A model generated the notes under the pieces. It was not told the DNA's origin. It made no database searches and worked only from the letters and a program-made list of their open reading frames with translations. Below, one piece after another: positions 50,289 through 59,515 of a stretch of 64,000 nucleotides of DNA. The stretch is taken from assembly GCA_020852275.1 (NCBI GenBank), contig JADZBE010000036.1, positions 1 through 64,000 on the forward strand, written 5' to 3'. The stretch comes from Phycisphaerales bacterium (lineage in GTDB: Bacteria; Planctomycetota; Phycisphaerae; UBA1845). Every line of letters starts with the position of its first letter. Positions within the stretch are counted from its first letter, which is position 1. The translations under genes were made by a program, and so were the position numbers.

Positions 50289-50499
50289 GGCTGAACGTTG
50301 CTTCGGCTGCCGGGCGGGGGGACTCAAGCTCGATGTCGGAATCTCCTTGGAGAGGCGTCGCTGAAAGTCCGAAATCCGCGTGATTCCCGGTCTCCGCGCA
50401 GCCTTGCGCGGCATCCGGCGGGAATCGAATGTTTGCCCCTCCGAGACAAGGGGTTATCGAGCGTGCGGGTCCTGCGCTCACGGCCGGGCGCCGCTGCGT

Positions 50500-51534
50500 T
50501 CAGCTTCCCGGCCCCACAAGCCGCGCGGGAGAAAACGGATTGCCGGTCGGCTCCGTGCCGCGCAGGATCATCTCCGCCGCCAGGCGTCCCACAGCATACG
50601 ACGTCGTCACGCCATGTCCGCCCAGACCCGCGACGTGAAAAACGCGCGGATCGCGCGGATCAAAGCCGATCACGAACCCGCGGTCCGGAGCGAACGTCCG
50701 CTGCCCCACCCAGCTCGTCAGCACCGAAAGCTCGCCAAGGTCCGGTTGCAATCGCTCCACCTTCTCCGCCAGGTCCTCCAGCGCGCGAGGATCCTCCGCG
50801 TAGTCCCCCGGCGCGGCCGGCGTCTCGTCGCATGGGCTGAGCAGCAGCCCACCCGACTCCGGCCGGAAGTACAGCCCATCGCGAGCGTGCCAGACAAAAG
50901 GCCAGTCCGCCCCGATCCCCGGCATCGGCGGCGTCTGCACGAGATGGCGCTTCATCGGCGTCAGCGGCAGCCCGCCGACCTGCCCCGCCCACGGACCGGC
51001 CGCGTTGACCAGAAGGCGGCATGTGAACTCGCCGCGGCTGGTCGCCACGCGCAGCCCATCGCCACGCCGCACCCACCCTTTCACCTCGGTCTCGACGCGC
51101 ACGTCCTGCCCGGTGAGATACCCTTGCAGCAGCGCCGCCACATCCACGATGCCCTCGGTGGGTCGCCACAACCCCTTGCCGCGCGCTGGCGGAAAGTGCT
51201 CCCGCGCCTCCACGTCGCCGTCGCCCAGCAGCATTAACCCGCAGCGTCGAAACTCCGCCAGCTCCCCGCGCTGCAAGAACTTCGCTCCCTCCGTCCCCAG
51301 CGGCTGCATGGACGCGTGATCCATCAGCTCGCGCACAAACGCGGCGTTCCGCCCGGAGGAGTGCATCCCCGGCAGGTGTTCCTTTTCCAGAAGCACGACG
51401 CGGGGAGGTGCGTGAGCAAACAGCGCAGCCGTACCGGCGGCCTCGCGGCGCACGTGATAAGCCGTCGCCGCGCCGGCCAGTCCCGCGCCGATGATCAGAA
51501 TATCCGTTGATTCCCTGCCAGACTCCGACCCCAT
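50500..51534 (-). CDS. FAD-dependent oxidoreductase (DAO family)
   Basis: 344 residues. Dinucleotide fold at the N-terminus (ILIIGAGLAGAATAYHV), then MHSSGRNAAFVRELMD, LVNAAGPWAGQVGGLPL, LYFRPESGGLLLSP and the C-terminal FAD motif FHVAGLGGHGVTTSYAVGRL. These mark a D-amino-acid oxidase-like flavoprotein acting on an amine or glycine-like substrate. It overlaps no other gene. The substrate cannot be inferred from context. Confidence 0.9.
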   Translation of the reverse strand: MGSESGRESTDILIIGAGLAGAATAYHVRREAAGTAALFAHAPPRVVLLEKEHLPGMHSSGRNAAFVRELMDHASMQPLGTEGAKFLQRGELAEFRRCGLMLLGDGDVEAREHFPPARGKGLWRPTEGIVDVAALLQGYLTGQDVRVETEVKGWVRRGDGLRVATSRGEFTCRLLVNAAGPWAGQVGGLPLTPMKRHLVQTPPMPGIGADWPFVWHARDGLYFRPESGGLLLSPCDETPAAPGDYAEDPRALEDLAEKVERLQPDLGELSVLTSWVGQRTFAPDRGFVIGFDPRDPRVFHVAGLGGHGVTTSYAVGRLAAEMILRGTEPTGNPFSPARLVGPGS

Positions 51535-51615
51535 GGTGCAAGAAGCTTAAGGAGACGCCGTCGGAAGAGGAAGGGTCGTCTGCAAGCCAATCCCGTCGGG
51601 CGGCGCGGCGACGCT

Positions 51616-52074
51616 TCACGTGCCCGACACCTTGTAGAGGTCCGGGTTGACAATCGCCAGGTAGTTCGCGGGGTGCTCCAGGTCCGTGAATCCGAACCGG
51701 CGGTAGAGATCATGCGCGTCCCTTGTGACCAGCAGCCAGCGGCGCAGACCTTGAAGCTCGGGATGTTCGAGGATCGTCGCCACCAGCCACTTGGACAGCC
51801 CCAGCCCGCGCAGCGGCTCGTCGATGAACACGTCGCCAAGGTAGGCGAACGTCGCGCGATCGGTAATGACGCGGGCGAAGCCGACCAGCCGGTCGTCGTG
51901 GTACACCCCGAAGCAGATCGAGTGCTCGATCGACCGCCGCACCGTCTCCAGCGGAATGCCCGCCGCCCAGTAGGATCGTTGCAGAAACGCCTGCACGGCG
52001 CGCGCGTCGATCCGCGAGCGGTCCGTGCTGATCTGGAACTCGTCCCGAGTTTTCTCGAAAGTCCGCTCACGCAT
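51616..52074 (-). CDS. GNAT-family N-acetyltransferase
   Basis: 152 residues from the ATG at 52074 (GGAGGAAT upstream). Coenzyme A-binding segment LGDVFIDEPLRGLGLSKWLV (the RGxGxxxxL loop), followed by LRRWLLVTRDAHDLYRRFGF (conserved YxxxGF end). This matches the widespread small GNAT proteins similar to PhnO/YpeA. The longer open frame to 52320 is not needed. Substrate unknown. Confidence 0.88.
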   Translation of the reverse strand: MRERTFEKTRDEFQISTDRSRIDARAVQAFLQRSYWAAGIPLETVRRSIEHSICFGVYHDDRLVGFARVITDRATFAYLGDVFIDEPLRGLGLSKWLVATILEHPELQGLRRWLLVTRDAHDLYRRFGFTDLEHPANYLAIVNPDLYKVSGT

Positions 52075-52327
52075 CGGTACTGCTGATTCCTCCGCCGGCA
52101 CGGCTGGCCCCTTCAGTTCTGCCGCCTTTCCCTCGCGTGAAGCCACGCGGGGCAAGGCACGGCCAAGGCCTTTCAATGATCCCCTTTCCCGGTTTCGGCG
52201 ATGCACACGTCCCTTCGTTTTCGACCGGCAAGCAAGCCACGTCAACACAGCGACCGAGAAATGAAGCGCCCTGCGGACAGGCTCAGGATGGCAGCCTGCC
52301 CCCGGTCCATGCTTACGCACTTGGCAA

Positions 52328-52420
52328 CATGCTCACGCTGAGTACAGCGAGAGCATGCCACCCGGCCGCGTGGAGCCACCCGGCCGCGTGGAGCCACCCG
52401 GCGGCGTGGAGCCACCCGGG
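52328..52420. repeat. Family A hairpin (copy 3) and 18-base tandem
   Basis: Hairpin at 52328-52357: CATGCTC-A-CGCTG-AGTA-CAGCG-A-GAGCATG, with the inner pair changed from the other copies but still paired. It is followed at once by a unit CCACCCGGCCGCGTGGAG repeated three times (52358-52411) and a partial fourth. Confidence 0.85.
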
Positions 52421-52472
52421 GCAAGGCACGGCGGGTTGTCTCGCGGCTGGCCCAGAGCCATGATAAACACGC

Positions 52473-54407
52473 ATGAGGCCCGCGACCAGGAGGATCGTGT
52501 CGTTGCCACTTGTACGGACCGTGGTGCACTCGGCTCAGGACCGGGCGCGTTTCAGCGCTGCGGGCGTCATGACGCGATTGCGCAGGTGCGGAAGCGCCGC
52601 CGGGCCTGCCGCCGACGCTGGGCTTGCGGCGGGCCGCAGGGGGAACCGCGTTCTGATTTCAGAGGGCGCTGCGGCGCGGCGCAAAGAGCCGCGCGTCGCG
52701 CCGTTGCGCATTGCTGCGCCCCGGCTCGCTGCATCAGGGATCACCCTGTTTCTTCTCGCCTGCTGCGCTTCGCTGCGCGCAACGGATCTGGCCGCGCATT
52801 ACCCGGCCACACTCGACGGGTCCGAGCCGCCCGTTGGGCGTGAATGGATGTGCGACGCGGGCGACGTGTGGGAACTTGCGGGGTTTACGTTCAAGCTCGA
52901 CGGGCAGCTTGAAATACGCATGGGTCCGTCGCTGGCGACGTTCGGGCACAGCGGCACGAACGTGGTCTGGGCCTACATTGAGCCCCTATCACAGGGAGAA
53001 GCTGGAACCATCACTACGAGGCTTCCGGGTGGGGGCGAGGGCGCGGTCTCCGTGTGGATGCGTTTCAACCCGGCGCTCGTCGGTGAGTTGTTCTCCTCTT
53101 CCACCGTCGTCGCAAGGGGACCGACAGAGCGCGCGGCGGAGGCTGCGATCTGGGAAAAGCGGACCGTGGAAGCGACGACGTGGGCCAAGCGAGCGGCCGC
53201 TTGGAAAATGCGAGCATGCTGGCACTCCGGCAACCTGCCGGTGATCCCGTGGCGAAAGTCCATCATGCTGGACATCGAGACGACCTCCGGCGCGCGGCGG
53301 TTCTACAGCGTGGACGCCGAAGCGCGCACCGTCAAGTACGAGCCGTACTTCGAGTCCCGCCCGCTTCCCAAACTGGTTCCCGTCGCGCCGTCCGAGGCGC
53401 TGAGGGCCTTCGACTCCGTCTGGCAGACCTTCGACCGCGAGTACGCCATGTTCACCATCCGCCCGAACGTGGACTGGGCGCGGCTGCGCGACGAGTACCG
53501 GCCCCGTGCCGAATCCGCGAAGACGAGCTACGAAGTCGCCGCCGCCGTGGCCGACATGCTCGCGCACCTGTGCGACCTGCACGTGTGGGTCGCTTGCGGA
53601 GATGAGGGCGTGCCGTGCTATCGCCGCAACCGGCCGCTCAACGGCGACCTCGAAGCCGTGCGTGCGATGCTGGGGAGGCTCACCGACTCGCACCAAGATG
53701 CGATGTGGGGACGGACAGACGACGGGCTGGCCTATCTGAACATCTACGCGCTGGAGAAGCCCGGGCTGCCGAAGGTCGTGGACGAAATGCTCGAAATGCT
53801 CGGCGACTCGTGGGGGCTGGTCCTCGATCTGCGATTCAACGGCGGCGGCGGCGAGGACCTCGGGCAGCAGATCGCCGGCAGGTTTCTCGACCGCCCCGCG
53901 CTGTACAGCCGCCATCGGTACCGCAGCGGACCGGCGCACGCGGACCTCGGCGCCCTGCGCGACCGCGTCGTTGGACCTCGCGGACCGTGGCGCTGGCAGA
54001 CGCCCGTGGTCGTGCTCATCGGGCAGCGAACCATGAGCTCCGCCGAGTCGTTCGCGCTGATGCTCGCGCAGTGCCCGCAGGTCGTCACGATGGGCGACCG
54101 CACGGCCGGCTCCAGCGGAAAGCCGCGCCGGCTGGACGCGGGAATCGGGATCACGGTAAACATGCCGACGTGGGTGGACTATCTGCCGGACGGCACGCCG
54201 CTGGAGGAGCGCGGCATCACGCCGTCGGTCGCCGTCGCACCGTTAGTCGCCGTCCAGCCGCCCGCCGCCGTCGCGCCCGGCAATTCGGCCACCGGCGGCA
54301 AGGTCGATCCCGTCGCATCCGGCAAGGTCGATCCCGTGCTCGAAACGGCGCTCGCCCATCTCCGCAAGCAGCCTCCCGATGCACGCGTGCCGGGTCGCCC
54401 GCGCTGA
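52473..54407 (+). CDS. Exported S41-family serine protease
   Basis: 644 residues if ATG at 52473. The catalytic core of C-terminal processing proteases is present: LDLRFNGGGGEDLGQQIAGR, then the nucleophile in RTMSSAESFALML, TAGSSGKPRRL and YLPDGTPLEERGITP. A helical N-terminal domain (AFDSVWQTFDREYAMF) is the usual S41 partner; no PDZ domain is seen. An export signal (GITLFLLACCASLRA) lies near residue 85-100, so the true start is likely about 52690 or later (alternate start codons) and the first 80 residues may be untranslated. Peptidase targets unknown. Confidence 0.82.
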   Translation: MRPATRRIVSLPLVRTVVHSAQDRARFSAAGVMTRLRRCGSAAGPAADAGLAAGRRGNRVLISEGAAARRKEPRVAPLRIAAPRLAASGITLFLLACCASLRATDLAAHYPATLDGSEPPVGREWMCDAGDVWELAGFTFKLDGQLEIRMGPSLATFGHSGTNVVWAYIEPLSQGEAGTITTRLPGGGEGAVSVWMRFNPALVGELFSSSTVVARGPTERAAEAAIWEKRTVEATTWAKRAAAWKMRACWHSGNLPVIPWRKSIMLDIETTSGARRFYSVDAEARTVKYEPYFESRPLPKLVPVAPSEALRAFDSVWQTFDREYAMFTIRPNVDWARLRDEYRPRAESAKTSYEVAAAVADMLAHLCDLHVWVACGDEGVPCYRRNRPLNGDLEAVRAMLGRLTDSHQDAMWGRTDDGLAYLNIYALEKPGLPKVVDEMLEMLGDSWGLVLDLRFNGGGGEDLGQQIAGRFLDRPALYSRHRYRSGPAHADLGALRDRVVGPRGPWRWQTPVVVLIGQRTMSSAESFALMLAQCPQVVTMGDRTAGSSGKPRRLDAGIGITVNMPTWVDYLPDGTPLEERGITPSVAVAPLVAVQPPAAVAPGNSATGGKVDPVASGKVDPVLETALAHLRKQPPDARVPGRPR

Positions 54408-54438
54408 CCGCAACTCCAAGCGCACGCCGGCGCTGCGG

Positions 54439-54837
54439 CTACGGAGTGCCGTCCGCGCCGGTTTCCTGAGTTGAGAGATCGTTCTCAAACGTCGCCGCGC
54501 AGCCCGGCGCTTCGGTGACCGTGACCTGGGCAACCGACGAAAGCCCCTTCAAGTGCAGCGACGCGAGGATGCGCTCGGCTACCACTTCCGCCGTGGGGTT
54601 GCGGCCGGTGAGCATGGAGACGTTGTTGAGGTTCGCATGGTGCAGGGGGCGAAGCGTGTCTTCCAGCGCCGCCCGGACGCGCTCGAAATCCACGACCATG
54701 TCCAGCGCGTCGAGCTGCCGCGCGCGACAGACCACCGTCACGACCCAGTCGTGACCGTGCAGCGGCTCCAGCGACCCGTCCGCCAGCCGCACCTGATGCG
54801 CCGCGCAAAACCCGGCCTCGACGGTTACGGTGTACAT
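54439..54837 (-). CDS. queD: 6-carboxytetrahydropterin synthase-like protein
   Basis: 132 residues of the QueD/PTPS fold, converting 7,8-dihydroneopterin triphosphate to a queuosine precursor. The zinc ligands are in FCAAHQ and LHGHDW, and the catalytic Cys is in AGFCAAH. The LHHANLNNV and NPTAEVVAERI segments complete the family. No other queuosine genes (queC, queE, queF) are adjacent, so the pathway assignment is by family only. An upstream GTG is an alternative start. Convergent with the S41 gene. Confidence 0.85.
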   Translation of the reverse strand: MYTVTVEAGFCAAHQVRLADGSLEPLHGHDWVVTVVCRARQLDALDMVVDFERVRAALEDTLRPLHHANLNNVSMLTGRNPTAEVVAERILASLHLKGLSSVAQVTVTEAPGCAATFENDLSTQETGADGTP

Positions 54838-55017
54838 GAGCACCCCCTGATCCAGTCAAGACGTCCCGTCTGAAAGCTAACCCTTCGGAAGGCGTGTGAA
54901 AAGCAAGGTTGGAAACGCGTCCGTGCGAACGGGTCGTCTCCAGCCGTCGGCGCGTGAGAAGCTCCTGGACGCTCGCAGGGCGGCCCTTGCCCGCCTTGAC
55001 TTCCGTGGCGGCCTGTG

Positions 55018-55037
55018 TTATTCTTATAAGAGAATAA
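55018..55037. promoter_or_regulatory. Inverted-repeat operator directly before the TrmB-type gene
   Basis: TTATTCT (55018-55024), loop TATAAG, AGAATAA (55031-55037), ending one base before the ATG at 55039. It is an AT-rich island in a GC-rich background, so it may be both the -10 region and the regulator's own binding site. Confidence 0.55.
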
Positions 55038-55038
55038 T

Positions 55039-55914
55039 ATGACGCCGAAGGTGCGGGACAAGGTGCTGGAGTCGCTCGAGTCGCTGGGCTTCACGCGGGT
55101 GGAGGCGGAGATGTACGTCTTCCTCCTGCGCGAGTCGCCCGCCACGGGGTACGGCATCGCGCAGGGGCTGAACAAGGCCGTGGGGCACGTGTACAAGGCG
55201 ATCGACGCACTGGAAGCCAAGGGCGCGGTGGTGACGACGGTCGACGAATCGCAGAACCGGCTCTGCCGCGCCGTGCCCGTTTCAGAGCTGCTGGCCCGCG
55301 TGAAGCGGCGGACCGCCGACCAGTGCGAGTTTCTGCTTGGCCAGCTTCCCCCCCCCACGGCGGATCCGTCGGACGACCGGGTGTACCGCATCGGCGACCG
55401 TGAACAGTTCTTCCAGCGCTGCCGCCGCATGATGAAGTCCGCCAAAACGTTCGCGCTGCTGACCGTGTGCCCGGGCCTCGTCGAGGAGGTGTACGACGAG
55501 CTTGGGGGAATGGTGCGCCGCGGCGTCGTCGTCGGGTTGAAGGTGTTCAAGCCGGTGGACGTGGCGGGCGCGACCGTGATCGTCGATCCGCGCGGCGAGT
55601 CCGCGGTGCAGACGGGGCCGGGGCAGTGGCTGTTCCTGACCGTGGACGGCCGCGAGTTCATGGAAGCGCTGTTCGACGGGGACGCCGCGGAGCTGCTGCA
55701 CGCGGCATGGAGCGAGAGCGCGCTGATGACGTGGGCGTTCTACACGGGGCTGAGTTCGGACCTGGTGCTCGCGGCCGCGCGCGGCGCGATTCAACGCGGC
55801 GAGACCTTCGAGCAGGTCAGAAAGCTGCTCGAAGAGTTGCGCATCCTGGAATCGCCACATTCGTCAGGCAAGAAGTACCTGATCGAGCGGCATCGCAAGC
55901 GCGGTCGCAAGTGA
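55039..55914 (+). CDS. TrmB-family transcriptional regulator
   Basis: 291 residues. An N-terminal winged helix (VRDKVLESLESLGFTRVEAE, YGIAQGLNKAVGHVYKAIDAL) is followed by a TrmB sugar-sensing region (VYRIGDREQFFQRCRRMMKS, FALLTVCPGLVEEVY). TrmB is mostly known from archaea but occurs in bacteria; ligand unknown. An AT-rich inverted repeat overlaps its start, suggesting autoregulation. It stands alone in its orientation. Confidence 0.85.
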   Translation: MTPKVRDKVLESLESLGFTRVEAEMYVFLLRESPATGYGIAQGLNKAVGHVYKAIDALEAKGAVVTTVDESQNRLCRAVPVSELLARVKRRTADQCEFLLGQLPPPTADPSDDRVYRIGDREQFFQRCRRMMKSAKTFALLTVCPGLVEEVYDELGGMVRRGVVVGLKVFKPVDVAGATVIVDPRGESAVQTGPGQWLFLTVDGREFMEALFDGDAAELLHAAWSESALMTWAFYTGLSSDLVLAAARGAIQRGETFEQVRKLLEELRILESPHSSGKKYLIERHRKRGRK

Positions 55915-56040
55915 ACGGCCCCGCGTGATTTGATTGCGATGGCCAAGGCGGCAATGTCCTGTGAAGAGTGGGTCGGCACCCGGGGGTGGGCCGCGGGGCG
56001 AGGCATCGCCATGGTGACTCCCGCGCGGGCGGCGGTCCAG

Positions 56041-56124
56041 GGTAGTTCGTCGCTCCGCGACGAGACCGGATTCCCGCCTGCGAAGGAATGACGGGGCTGG
56101 ATTCCCGCCTGCGCGGGAATGACG
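56041..56124. repeat. Family B hairpin plus two ATTCCCGC hairpins
   Basis: Family B at 56041-56066 (TTCGTCGC-TCC-GCGACGA), directly followed by ATTCCCGC-type copies at 56068-56093 (partly decayed) and 56099-56124 (ATTCCCGC-CTGC-GCGGGAAT). Confidence 0.85.
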
Positions 56125-56172
56125 AGGTTGAGTTTTGTTAGGACTTGCTGGGCATGAGGAGGGAGAATCGTG

Positions 56173-57303
56173 ATGAGACATTCGGGATGGCAGGCGTGCT
56201 GCGTGGGCGCGGCGTTCGGTGTGGCATGTTCGGCTCCTTCCGGGGCGCAGGAGTATCTGGTGGCGGGGTTCTTTTCGGATGCGGTGCATCGCTACGACTG
56301 GGAATCGGGGCTATCGACCGGCGCCCTCGAAACCGGCGTCGGACTGGACGGCGCGCTCTGCGTGCGCTACGGACCGGACGGCAAGCTTTACGTCGCCAGT
56401 GAAGGCTCGAACAGCGTGCAGCGCTACGACGCGCTGACCGGCGATTTCATCGATGAATTCGTGGCACCCGGCAGCGGCGGGCTGGATGGACCGACCTCGC
56501 TGGCGTGGGGCGCCGACGGGCACCTCTATGTCGCCAGCTTCAATTCCGACGCGGTGCTGAAGTTCGACGGCACAACTGGCGATCCGCTGGGCGTCTTCGT
56601 GGATCCGGGCGACGGCGGACTGAACGGGCCGGACAACGGCACGACTTTCGGCCCCGACGGCGTGCTTTACGTCCCAAGTTACTGGAACAACCGCGTGCTG
56701 ATGTACGACGGGCTGACCGGCGATTTCCTCGGCACGTTCGTGGCGAGCATCGGCCGGCCTCGCGTGCTCGTGTTTGACGCGGGGTATGTGTACATCACCA
56801 GCGAAACGGCCGATGCGGTCAAGCGCTATCGTTTGCGCACCGGCGAGTTCGTGGATGACTTCGTCGCCGGCGGCTCAGGCGGACTGGACACGCCGGTGGG
56901 CATGACGTTCGGGCACGACGGGCATCTGTACGTCACGTCCGTGCCGGGCGACTCCGTGCTGCGATACGACGGCATGACCGGAGACTTCATCGACACGTTT
57001 ATTCCTTCGGGGCAGGGAGGTCTGGACGGGCCGACGTTCATCCTGGCGCGCGGGGGCAACGGCGTGGACTGCGACCGAATCGCCGGGCTGAAGCTGAAGT
57101 GTCGCGATGGCGTGCTGCGCGCTACGGTGCGCACAACGTTGCGCGAGGGCACGACGCTCGTGCTGAAGGACGGGGATGAAGCCTGCGACGTGACCGTCAA
57201 CGGTCGCGGCAAAGCCAAGGGCCGGCTGCCCGGAGGGACCGGCGCTCACGTGGTGCACGTTTCGGAATGCCCCGCGCGGCGGGCAATGATTGAGTGCGGC
57301 TGA
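56173..57303 (+). CDS. Secreted six-bladed propeller protein
   Basis: 376 residues. A signal-like N-terminus (QACCVGAAFGVACSAPSGA) precedes five to six propeller blades with the NHL-like pattern GPDGKLYVASEGSNSVQRYD, HLYVASFNSDAVLKFD, VLYVPSYWNNRVLMYD, HLYVTSVPGDSVLRYD, each followed by a TGDFIDEF-type strand. A C-terminal small domain (DRIAGLKLKCRDGVLRATV) is common in planctomycete surface proteins. Start ATG 56173 after GGGAG. Confidence 0.8.
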   Translation: MRHSGWQACCVGAAFGVACSAPSGAQEYLVAGFFSDAVHRYDWESGLSTGALETGVGLDGALCVRYGPDGKLYVASEGSNSVQRYDALTGDFIDEFVAPGSGGLDGPTSLAWGADGHLYVASFNSDAVLKFDGTTGDPLGVFVDPGDGGLNGPDNGTTFGPDGVLYVPSYWNNRVLMYDGLTGDFLGTFVASIGRPRVLVFDAGYVYITSETADAVKRYRLRTGEFVDDFVAGGSGGLDTPVGMTFGHDGHLYVTSVPGDSVLRYDGMTGDFIDTFIPSGQGGLDGPTFILARGGNGVDCDRIAGLKLKCRDGVLRATVRTTLREGTTLVLKDGDEACDVTVNGRGKAKGRLPGGTGAHVVHVSECPARRAMIECG

Positions 57304-57343
57304 AGGCGTCGGGTCCGGCGGATCTCCTGCAACCCGACTGAAC

Positions 57344-58669
57344 TCAAACCAGAATGCCGCCCAGCATGAATTGGGCGACGCTGAAGTAGATCACCAGCCC
57401 AGAGACGTCCACCAGGGTGGCGACAAACGGCGCCGATGCGCTGGCGGGGTCGAATCCCATGCGCCGCAGCAGGAAGGGCAGCATGGAACCACACGTCGTT
57501 CCCCAGAGCACCACGCCCACCAGGCTGGTCGCAACGGTGAACGTGACACGGACATACGAGGGCCCGTAGGTCTGAAACAGCGCCTGCCAGATCAGGATGC
57601 GCACCAGCCCGATGCACGCGAGGACGGCGCCGAGCGCCAAGCCGAAAGACACCTCGCGCCGGATGATCCGCCACCAATCGCGCAGGTGCACTTCGCCCAA
57701 CGCCATCGCGCGAATCACGAGGGTCGAGGCTTGCGATCCGGAGTTTCCGCCGCTGGAGATGATGAGGGGCACGAAAAGCGCGAGGACGACCGCGCGCTGC
57801 ATCTCGTCTTCGTAGTGGGCCATGGCGCTGGCGGTCAGGGTCTCGCCGATGAATAACGCGGAGAGCCATCCCGCGCGTTTCTTGAGCATCGGCAGGAAGC
57901 CCGTCTGCAAGTACGGCGCGTCGAGGGCCTGCATACCGCCGATTTTCTGAATGTCCTCGGTGGCCTCTTCCTGCACCACGTCCACGATGTCGTCCACTGT
58001 GACGATGCCCTTCATGCGTCCCTCGGCATCGACGACGGGAATGGCCATCAGGTCGTGCTGCGCGAACAGCTTGGCGACCGCCTCCTGGTCCATCGTGTCG
58101 AGGACGCTGACGAGCGAGCGCTGCATGACGTCGGCCACGGGCATGTCGCCGCGCCCGGCGAACAGCTCGCGGATGGAGACGACGCCGGTGAGCCGCTGCT
58201 CGGCATCGAGCACGTAGGCGTAGTAGATCGTCTCCAGGTGGGTCTGAATCTGCCGGCGCAGGTAGCGGATGGCCTCGTCCACGGTCATCTCCGCGCGAAT
58301 GCGGGCGAAACGGGGACTCATCAGACCGCCGGCCTCGTCCTCCGCGTAGGCGAGCAGCGCCTTGACCTCGCGCCGCGCGGAGTCGTCCAGCAGCTCCAGC
58401 AGGGCGCTGCGCTCCTCGCCGGGGACCTGCTGCAGCAGGTCGGCCGCGTCGTCCGGCGCGAGGAAGCGCATCCACAGGCGCCGCTCGCCGGGCGTCAGCT
58501 CGTGGATGATCTCGGCTTGGTCGATGGCGGTCAGCGCCTGAAAGAAGTCGTCGCCGTCCTCCGGGTTGAGCATGCGGAAGGCCTCGACGCGCTCGTCCGG
58601 GTGAAGGGCGGACCAGACCCCGCGCAGGTCTTCGGCAGTAATGCGATCAGCGACGTCGACGGACTGCAT
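57344..58669 (-). CDS. mgtE: Magnesium transporter MgtE
   Basis: 441 residues. The cytosolic part has the MgtE N-domain (LGEIIHELTPGERR-like, seen as AEIIHELTPGERRLWMRFLA) and a CBS pair (VADVMQRSLVSVLDTMDQE, IVTVDDIVDVVQEEA), which senses Mg2+. Five membrane helices follow, with the conserved SSGGNSGSQASTLVIRAMALG selectivity-filter segment and DPASASAPFVATLVDVSGL near the C-terminus. It is convergent with the propeller gene. The ATG at 58669 is used; the open frame begins at 58705. No M-box riboswitch was found. Confidence 0.93.
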   Translation of the reverse strand: MQSVDVADRITAEDLRGVWSALHPDERVEAFRMLNPEDGDDFFQALTAIDQAEIIHELTPGERRLWMRFLAPDDAADLLQQVPGEERSALLELLDDSARREVKALLAYAEDEAGGLMSPRFARIRAEMTVDEAIRYLRRQIQTHLETIYYAYVLDAEQRLTGVVSIRELFAGRGDMPVADVMQRSLVSVLDTMDQEAVAKLFAQHDLMAIPVVDAEGRMKGIVTVDDIVDVVQEEATEDIQKIGGMQALDAPYLQTGFLPMLKKRAGWLSALFIGETLTASAMAHYEDEMQRAVVLALFVPLIISSGGNSGSQASTLVIRAMALGEVHLRDWWRIIRREVSFGLALGAVLACIGLVRILIWQALFQTYGPSYVRVTFTVATSLVGVVLWGTTCGSMLPFLLRRMGFDPASASAPFVATLVDVSGLVIYFSVAQFMLGGILV

Positions 58670-58732
58670 GGTGGGGTATGATCGTCTGCATGCGGGATAG
58701 GTCAAACAGCGGGGCGCCCCGACACCGAGGAG

Positions 58733-59506
58733 CTACGCGGAAAGGACGGGCAAGGCCATTGACTCAACCCGCCGCGACGCGGCTGAATCCCCCGGCGTCA
58801 TGTACGGCATCTCGTCATAGGTTCTTCCGTTGAGGGATCGCCCGGTCGCATGTTTTCGAACCCCACCCCACTGCTTGAAGAAGAACGCTGCGCGCTGATG
58901 GCGGCATTGACGACGGATGGATTCGACCCACGTTCTGCGCATCGGTCTTGCGCCGGGACCGGATTCACCCCCAACGATCACCCAGCCGATGCCATCAAGT
59001 GGCAGGCTCTCCAGAGGTCCGATCAGCGGCTCGCATGAGAGGAATCTCAGGCTTGCTGAGCATGCTTGAAGGTCCGCGAGGCGGTGCAGCACTCTGGCGT
59101 CCTCGATGCTCACGCCCATCCAGACATTCGCGGGCCAGGGGAGCTGGGCGTCTAGTTCACGAAGGCGCTGGATGCGCTTGGTGAGCACCTGAAAAGTGTG
59201 CTGCGGACAGGCCTTCATGGTCTCGAATACGCGCCGGATAAAGCCGGCGGGCACCCTCTCGTGGAACAGATCGCTCATGGAGTTGACGAAGATCACGCGC
59301 GGCTGGCGCATCCGCCGCGGCAGGTCGATGAGATCCTCGTGCAAGGTGACTTCGAAGCCGTTGCGGTAACGCTGATTCCCCATGGCGAGCAGGCGGCGGG
59401 CCATCCGCTCGGCGTAGCAATGTCGACAGCCCTCGCTCACCTTGGAACAGCCGGTGACCGGGTTCCAGGTCATTTCAGTCCATTCGATGCTCGACGCCGT
59501 GGCCAT
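58733..59506 (-). CDS. DUF5131 (phage Gp37/Gp68-like) three-Cys protein
   Basis: 257 residues. It begins SIEWTEMTWNPVTGCSKVSE and carries the three-Cys motif C-x6-C-x2-C (GCSKVSEGCRHCYAE), resembling a radical-SAM cluster loop. Then comes a barrel-like body (RVIFVNSMSDLFHE, VWMGVSIEDARVLHRL, WVIVGGESGPGARPM) and an end typical of the family (FFFKQWGG). Function unknown; members occur in phages and in bacterial genomes and regularly accompany TcmP, as here, nine bases downstream of it. Confidence 0.88.
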   Translation of the reverse strand: MATASSIEWTEMTWNPVTGCSKVSEGCRHCYAERMARRLLAMGNQRYRNGFEVTLHEDLIDLPRRMRQPRVIFVNSMSDLFHERVPAGFIRRVFETMKACPQHTFQVLTKRIQRLRELDAQLPWPANVWMGVSIEDARVLHRLADLQACSASLRFLSCEPLIGPLESLPLDGIGWVIVGGESGPGARPMRRTWVESIRRQCRHQRAAFFFKQWGGVRKHATGRSLNGRTYDEMPYMTPGDSAASRRVESMALPVLSA

Positions 59507-59515
59507 GCTGACGCT

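Noticed and set aside
57246..58475. Long minus-strand open frame overlapping mgtE in another frame
   Set aside because: Arg-rich shadow of mgtE without motifs.
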